Assembly: GCA_000350305.1 (NCBI GenBank)
Contig: CP002916.1
Coordinates: forward strand, 310,001-374,000
From: Thermoplasmatales archaeon BRNA1
GTDB lineage: Archaea > Thermoplasmatota > Thermoplasmata > Methanomassiliicoccales > Methanomethylophilaceae
Direction of reading: 5' to 3'
Length of the DNA: 64,000 bases
Shown here: piece after piece, positions 60,520-64,000 of the stretch
Position numbering within the stretch: the first letter of the stretch is position 1
Layout of the letters: every line of letters starts with the position of its first letter
The notes under the pieces: model-generated
The model's input: only the letters and a program-made list of their open reading frames with translations
Databases searched by the model: none
Told to the model about the DNA's origin: nothing
Program-made: the position numbers and the translations under genes

Positions 60520-61965
60520 ATGAAGAAATCCTACGTCACCACGATGCCCGACAACATAGGCGCCTTCCTGAAAGCAAGCCAATGCTTCGCCTCCCTCGGC
60601 ATCAACATCACCAGGGTGAGCTACAACAAGGCCGTGGACACGCACACCCTCTTCATCGACGCCGAGGGCACCGAGGAGCAGCTCCTCAAGGCGGACGAGG
60701 AGCTCCGCGGGATCGGATACCTCCACTCCACCAGCGGCGAGCGTACGGTCCTTCTCATGGAGTTCATCCTCAGGGACGAGCCGGGAAGCGTCACCAGGGT
60801 CCTGGAGCTCATCATGGAGTTCGGATTCAACATCTCGTACATCTCGTCCCAGGAGGACGGGACCGCCTACCAGAGGTTCAAGATGGGTCTGTTCGTGGAG
60901 GACACCGACAAGGTATCCCAGTTCATCGCAAGGGCATCCGAGCTGTGCACGGTGAACATACTCGACTACAACAGCTCCAACGTCGTCTACGACAACTCGA
61001 TCTTCTACAGTTCCTTCGTATCGGGGATCTCCAGGAGCATGGACATCAGCGAGGAGAAGAGGGAGGACCTCCTGGTCAACTGCAACATGGCGATGCAGCT
61101 TCTGGACGAGAAGGGACTGTCCCCCTACCACACCTTCGATTCCATAGGGAAGCTCGCGGAGCTCCTCATCAAGTGCAGGGGGCCCGCTTTCTCGCCCAGG
61201 GTGACCCGCCACAGGTTCAGCGAGAGGTCGGAGATCATCGTCATCGAGCCCCCCTGCGGGAGCAACACCACAATAATCGTGTCCGACGGCCAGGTGCTGT
61301 TCGTGGACACGGGTTACGCATGCTACAGGGAGGAGACCCTGAAGGTGATCCGGGAGATCCTTCCGGATTTCGATTCCATGGCCAAGAGGGTCCTAATCTC
61401 CCATGCGGACCTGGACCACATAGGGCTGTGTCCGGTCTTCGACGAGGTACTCGCAAGCGAGAACTCCGCCCTCTGTATGAGGGAGGAGTACGAGGGCAGG
61501 GACGGTTTCAGGGAGACCAATCCCCTCCACAAACCTTACATCGGGATCTGCAAGATCCTCACTGGGTACGAGCCCGTGCCCACCGACAAGGTCAGGGTCA
61601 TGTGGAAGGCTAGGCCCGAGAACGATGTCCCGCTCTACCCGGTCGGGTTCCTGGATGTCGGGGAGTTCTCGTTCGAGGTGTACGAGGGCCGCGGAGGCCA
61701 TCTCAAAGGAGAGATCGTCCTCATCGATTACAGGATGAAGGCGGCCTTCACGGGGGACATCTACGTGAACATGCACGGCATGTCCGCCGAGCAGGCGGAG
61801 TACAACAGGTACGCCCCGATCCTCATGACGTCGGTGGATACGGACCCCGAGATGTGCAGGCAGGAGAGGGCGGCCCTCATGCAGCGCCTCGGCGCCGGCA
61901 GGTGGTCCATCTTCAGCGGCCACGGCGGGGTCAAGAGCTACGACGTGACCTCCCCTAAGGAGTGA
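60520..61965 (+). CDS. ACT-domain / metallo-beta-lactamase fusion protein
   Basis: This protein of 481 residues from ATG 60520 carries two ACT-type regulatory domains (VTTMPDNIGAFLKASQCFAS and LRDEPGSVTRVLELIMEFGFN) in the first 150 residues, a helical linker, then a metallo-beta-lactamase fold domain with GSNTTIIVSDGQVLFVDTGY and LISHADLDHIGLCP (HxDxDH near 298), AAFTGDIYV and IFSGHGG. A TATA box at 60489-60496 fits a leaderless transcript starting at 60520, so I prefer that ATG over 60496. ACT domains usually bind amino acids, so an amino-acid-controlled hydrolase is plausible. Substrate unknown. Confidence 0.82.
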   Translation: MKKSYVTTMPDNIGAFLKASQCFASLGINITRVSYNKAVDTHTLFIDAEGTEEQLLKADEELRGIGYLHSTSGERTVLLMEFILRDEPGSVTRVLELIMEFGFNISYISSQEDGTAYQRFKMGLFVEDTDKVSQFIARASELCTVNILDYNSSNVVYDNSIFYSSFVSGISRSMDISEEKREDLLVNCNMAMQLLDEKGLSPYHTFDSIGKLAELLIKCRGPAFSPRVTRHRFSERSEIIVIEPPCGSNTTIIVSDGQVLFVDTGYACYREETLKVIREILPDFDSMAKRVLISHADLDHIGLCPVFDEVLASENSALCMREEYEGRDGFRETNPLHKPYIGICKILTGYEPVPTDKVRVMWKARPENDVPLYPVGFLDVGEFSFEVYEGRGGHLKGEIVLIDYRMKAAFTGDIYVNMHGMSAEQAEYNRYAPILMTSVDTDPEMCRQERAALMQRLGAGRWSIFSGHGGVKSYDVTSPKE

Positions 61966-62020
61966 GACCGTCCGTCTGGCACATATCGGGCCGAGCGTGC
62001 ATGCGCGTGCGCCCGCCGTG

Positions 62021-62059
62021 TAATAATATAAGTATGCGCCAGCGCACATATTATAAAGG
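62021..62059 (+). promoter_or_regulatory. Promoters of the rpsM operon
   Basis: TATA-like TAATAATATAAG (62021-62032) and ATATTATAAAGG (62048-62059) precede a leader of about 115-150 bases that contains a CGCCATG/CATGGCG hairpin (62095-62113). The leader may carry translational control but matches no motif I know. Confidence 0.55.
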
Positions 62060-62198
62060 ATGAGCGAATCGTCCCTTTTACGTAAACTCGGGACCCGCCA
62101 TGCATATCATGGCGAAAACCGAGAGCGCATCCCGTATGGGAAAAAGCGCTTGAGCAGTCCCTTCCTGTCGGAGGGGGTCATTTACGGAGGAATGAAAA

Positions 62199-62735
62199 AT
62201 GGCAGCACCTAAAGCAGCTAACCAGAAAGAGGCTGCCGCCCCCGCCGAGAAGAAATCCGGCAAGAAGAAGGGCGGCGCGTCGGCGAAGACCGAGGACGAG
62301 AACTTCAACTACATCGTCCGCATGGCAAACACCGACATCGACGGACAGAAGCACGTTGTTATCGGACTCCAGAGCATCAAGGGAGTCGGAAAGAGGGTCG
62401 CACAGATCGTCGCCAAGAAGGCCGGCGTCGACCCCGCAGCCAAGATCGGATCCCTCGCTGACGAGGACGTCAAGAAGCTCGAGGAGGATGTCCTCAACTA
62501 CGTCGAGTACGCTCCCGTCTGGGCCATCAACAGGCAGAACGACTACGAGAGCGGAGAGGACATGCACCTGTTCGGACAGGACGTCGACATCATCCAGGGC
62601 GACGACATCAACAGGATGCAGATGATCCGCTGCTACCGCGGAATCAGGCACGAGACCCACCACAAGGTAAGGGGTCAGAGGACCAGGTCGAACGGAAGGA
62701 AGGGACTCGCCGTCGGAGTCCAGAAGAAGTCCTGA
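62199..62735 (+). CDS. rpsM: Ribosomal protein uS13
   Basis: This 178-residue archaeal S13 of the 30S head has a long Ala/Lys-rich N-terminal extension (residues 1-35), then IVRMANTDIDGQKHVVIGLQ, a helix-two-turn-helix region (IKGVGKRVAQIVAKKAGVD) and the basic end RCYRGIRHETHHKVRGQRTR. Starts the archaeal rpsM-rpsD-rpsK-rpoD gene order. Confidence 0.97.
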   Translation: MAAPKAANQKEAAAPAEKKSGKKKGGASAKTEDENFNYIVRMANTDIDGQKHVVIGLQSIKGVGKRVAQIVAKKAGVDPAAKIGSLADEDVKKLEEDVLNYVEYAPVWAINRQNDYESGEDMHLFGQDVDIIQGDDINRMQMIRCYRGIRHETHHKVRGQRTRSNGRKGLAVGVQKKS

Positions 62736-62745
62736 GGTGAGATAA

Positions 62746-63408
62746 ATGGGAGATCCTAAATTTTCGAGGAAGACCTACGACACCCCGTCCCACCCGTGGC
62801 AGGGCGAGCGCATCCAGAACGAGAACGTCATCGTCCGCGACTTCGGACTGAAGAACAAGACCGAGGTCTGGAAGGCCGACTCCCTCCTGAGGAACTTCAG
62901 GAAGCAGTCCCGTGACCTCCAGGCAAAGCTCAGGACCGGGGACGCACAGGCCAAGATCGAGGCGGACGCCCTCATCGGACGCTGCTCCCGCATGGGAATC
63001 CTCCCCGCCACCGGCGGAGACCTGAACGACATCCTGGTTCTCCAGAGCTCCGATGTCCTCAACAGGCGCCTTCAGACCATCGTCTTCCAGAAGGGCCTCG
63101 CCACCACCATCAGGCAGGCAAGGCAGCTCATCAACCACGGACACATCTTCGTCAACGGACACAAGGTCACCGTTCCCGGATACCTCGTCCTCCGCTCCGA
63201 GGAGCCCACTATCGAGTACAACCCCGCATCCCCCTTCACCGACTCCATGCACCCCATGAGGATGTCCGGAGCCAACGCCGGAGCCAACGCCGAGGCCAAG
63301 AGGGCGGCGCGCGAGCAGGCGGAGGCAGAGGATGCCGCGGCCGCACGCGCAGACGCAGAGGAAGCAGGCATCGGAGCCGAAGACGCCGACGCTGTCAAGG
63401 AGGAGTGA
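62746..63408 (+). CDS. rpsD: Ribosomal protein uS4
   Basis: This 220-residue archaeal S4 has the S4 RNA-binding domain in [20 protein letters not shown] and [22 protein letters not shown]-terminal Ala/Glu/Arg-rich extension of about 45 residues ([20 protein letters not shown]) looks lineage-specific. It lies 10 bases after rpsM. Confidence 0.96.
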   Translation: MGDPKFSRKTYDTPSHPWQGERIQNENVIVRDFGLKNKTEVWKADSLLRNFRKQSRDLQAKLRTGDAQAKIEADALIGRCSRMGILPATGGDLNDILVLQSSDVLNRRLQTIVFQKGLATTIRQARQLINHGHIFVNGHKVTVPGYLVLRSEEPTIEYNPASPFTDSMHPMRMSGANAGANAEAKRAAREQAEAEDAAAARADAEEAGIGAEDADAVKEE

Positions 63409-63413
63409 GTAAC

Positions 63414-63800
63414 ATGGCAGGAAAAATGGGAATTGCCAACATCTACGCCAGCTACAACAACATCATGATCACCCTCACCGACATCACCGGAGCGGAGACC
63501 CTCGGAAAGGTCACCGGAGGAATGATCGTCAAGCAGGCCAAGGACGAGTCCTCGCCCTACGCCGCACAGAGGGCCGCCGAGAGGATCGCCGAGATTGCCG
63601 CCGAGAAGGAGATCACCGGGATCCACGTCAGGGTCAGGGCACCCGGAGGAAACAAGTCCACCTCGCCCGGACCCGGAGCCCAGGCGGCTATCCGTGCCCT
63701 CGCACGTGCCGGTCTCAGGATCGGACGCATCGAGGACGTCACTCCCGTTCCGCACGACGGAACCAAGCCGAAGGGCGGACGCAGGGGACGCAGGGTCTGA
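63414..63800 (+). CDS. rpsK: Ribosomal protein uS11
   Basis: An archaeal S11 of 128 residues from ATG 63414 (a GTG at 63405 overlaps the rpsD stop and is a possible earlier start). Conserved [57 protein letters not shown] and the basic end RRGRRV. Confidence 0.96.
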   Translation: MAGKMGIANIYASYNNIMITLTDITGAETLGKVTGGMIVKQAKDESSPYAAQRAAERIAEIAAEKEITGIHVRVRAPGGNKSTSPGPGAQAAIRALARAGLRIGRIEDVTPVPHDGTKPKGGRRGRRV

Positions 63801-63812
63801 GGAGGCCTCGCA

Positions 63813-64000
63813 ATGCAGATCGAAACCGTCGAAATGGGCGACTGCAAGGCAAAGCTTATCCTCAGGGACTGCACGCCTGCACTGGCCAACGCCCTCAGGC
63901 GCACCATGCTGCAGGACATCCCCAAGATGGCCATCGACAAGGTCGAGTTCCACCTCGGAGAGGTCATGAGTCAGGAGACCGATGAGGCCTCCGAGAGCAT
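63813..64000 (+). CDS. rpoD: RNA polymerase subunit D (Rpo3), N-terminal part (cut by window end)
   Basis: The first 62 residues are visible: an N-terminal strand, then LILRDCTPALANALRRTMLQ and DIPKMAIDKVEFHLGE, matching archaeal RpoD/Rpo3 (alpha-like) assembly subunit. It follows rpsK by 12 bases, the normal archaeal order. The rest lies beyond the window. Confidence 0.93.
   Translation, partial: MQIETVEMGDCKAKLILRDCTPALANALRRTMLQDIPKMAIDKVEFHLGEVMSQETDEASES

Overview
The window reads as archaeal chromosome from the order Methanomassiliicoccales (Thermoplasmata), probably the gut/rumen family Methanomethylophilaceae. The evidence is archaeal-type ribosomal and elongation-factor operons (rpsL-rpsG-fusA-tuf-rpsJ and rpsM-rpsD-rpsK-rpoD), an archaeal 16S rRNA that lies 29 kb from the 23S rRNA on the same strand (unlinked rRNA genes are usual in Thermoplasmata), TATA-box promoters, and UAG read as sense. 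A full-length nifB and a small gene in a mobile element each carry one in-frame UAG, which fits the pyrrolysine decoding known for this order. Genus and species cannot be fixed from sequence reading alone.

Layout. 1-4.1 kb: two tandem pairs of HTH-cupin regulator plus acyl-CoA ligase. 4.1-4.6 kb: remnant of a UvrD-like helicase. 4.6-23.76 kb: integrated element A, in the 3' end of tRNA-Ser(GCU). 24-26.2 kb: 16S rRNA with leader, trailer and tRNA-Gln. 26.2-28.1 kb: tRNA methylthiotransferase and aIF2-beta. 28.3-33.5 kb: str operon. 33.6-37 kb: ilvD, a membrane protein, chorismate mutase and aroC. 37.07 kb: tRNA-Ala(UGC). 37.13-49.22 kb: integrated element B. 49.3-54.8 kb: cobalamin adenosyltransferase, TetR regulator, zinc-ribbon membrane protein, a short bacterial-type alaS, nifB with UAG, and an UPF0216 gene. 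54.8-58.07 kb: 23S rRNA. 58.1-62 kb: metallo-hydrolase, tsaC, map, tRNA-Leu, and an ACT/metallo-beta-lactamase fusion. 62.2-64 kb: start of the rpsM-rpsD-rpsK-rpoD operon, cut by the window end.

Elements A (19.1 kb) and B (12.0 kb as a circle) are the most interesting part. Both encode a tyrosine integrase beside the att site, a ParB-type protein, small regulators, and one long leftward operon of tightly overlapping genes. That operon runs from large secreted or membrane-anchored beta-rich spike-like proteins, through small transmembrane proteins, to a P-loop ATPase resembling the Zot/pI or packaging ATPases of filamentous and membrane viruses. Element B has an HUH-type rolling-circle initiator; element A has a helicase-like replication ATPase. 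I see no terminase, portal, tail or HK97-type capsid gene. I infer two divergent proviruses of an inovirus-like or pleolipovirus-like group infecting this archaeon. Element A also carries a Dam-type methylase, a DUF3800 protein, a metallopeptidase-PIN fusion, a set of small cysteine-rich proteins, and a ParB-like gene with a -1 slippery site at its frame break. Element B sits next to a 0.1-kb scar that suggests an earlier related integration at the same tRNA.
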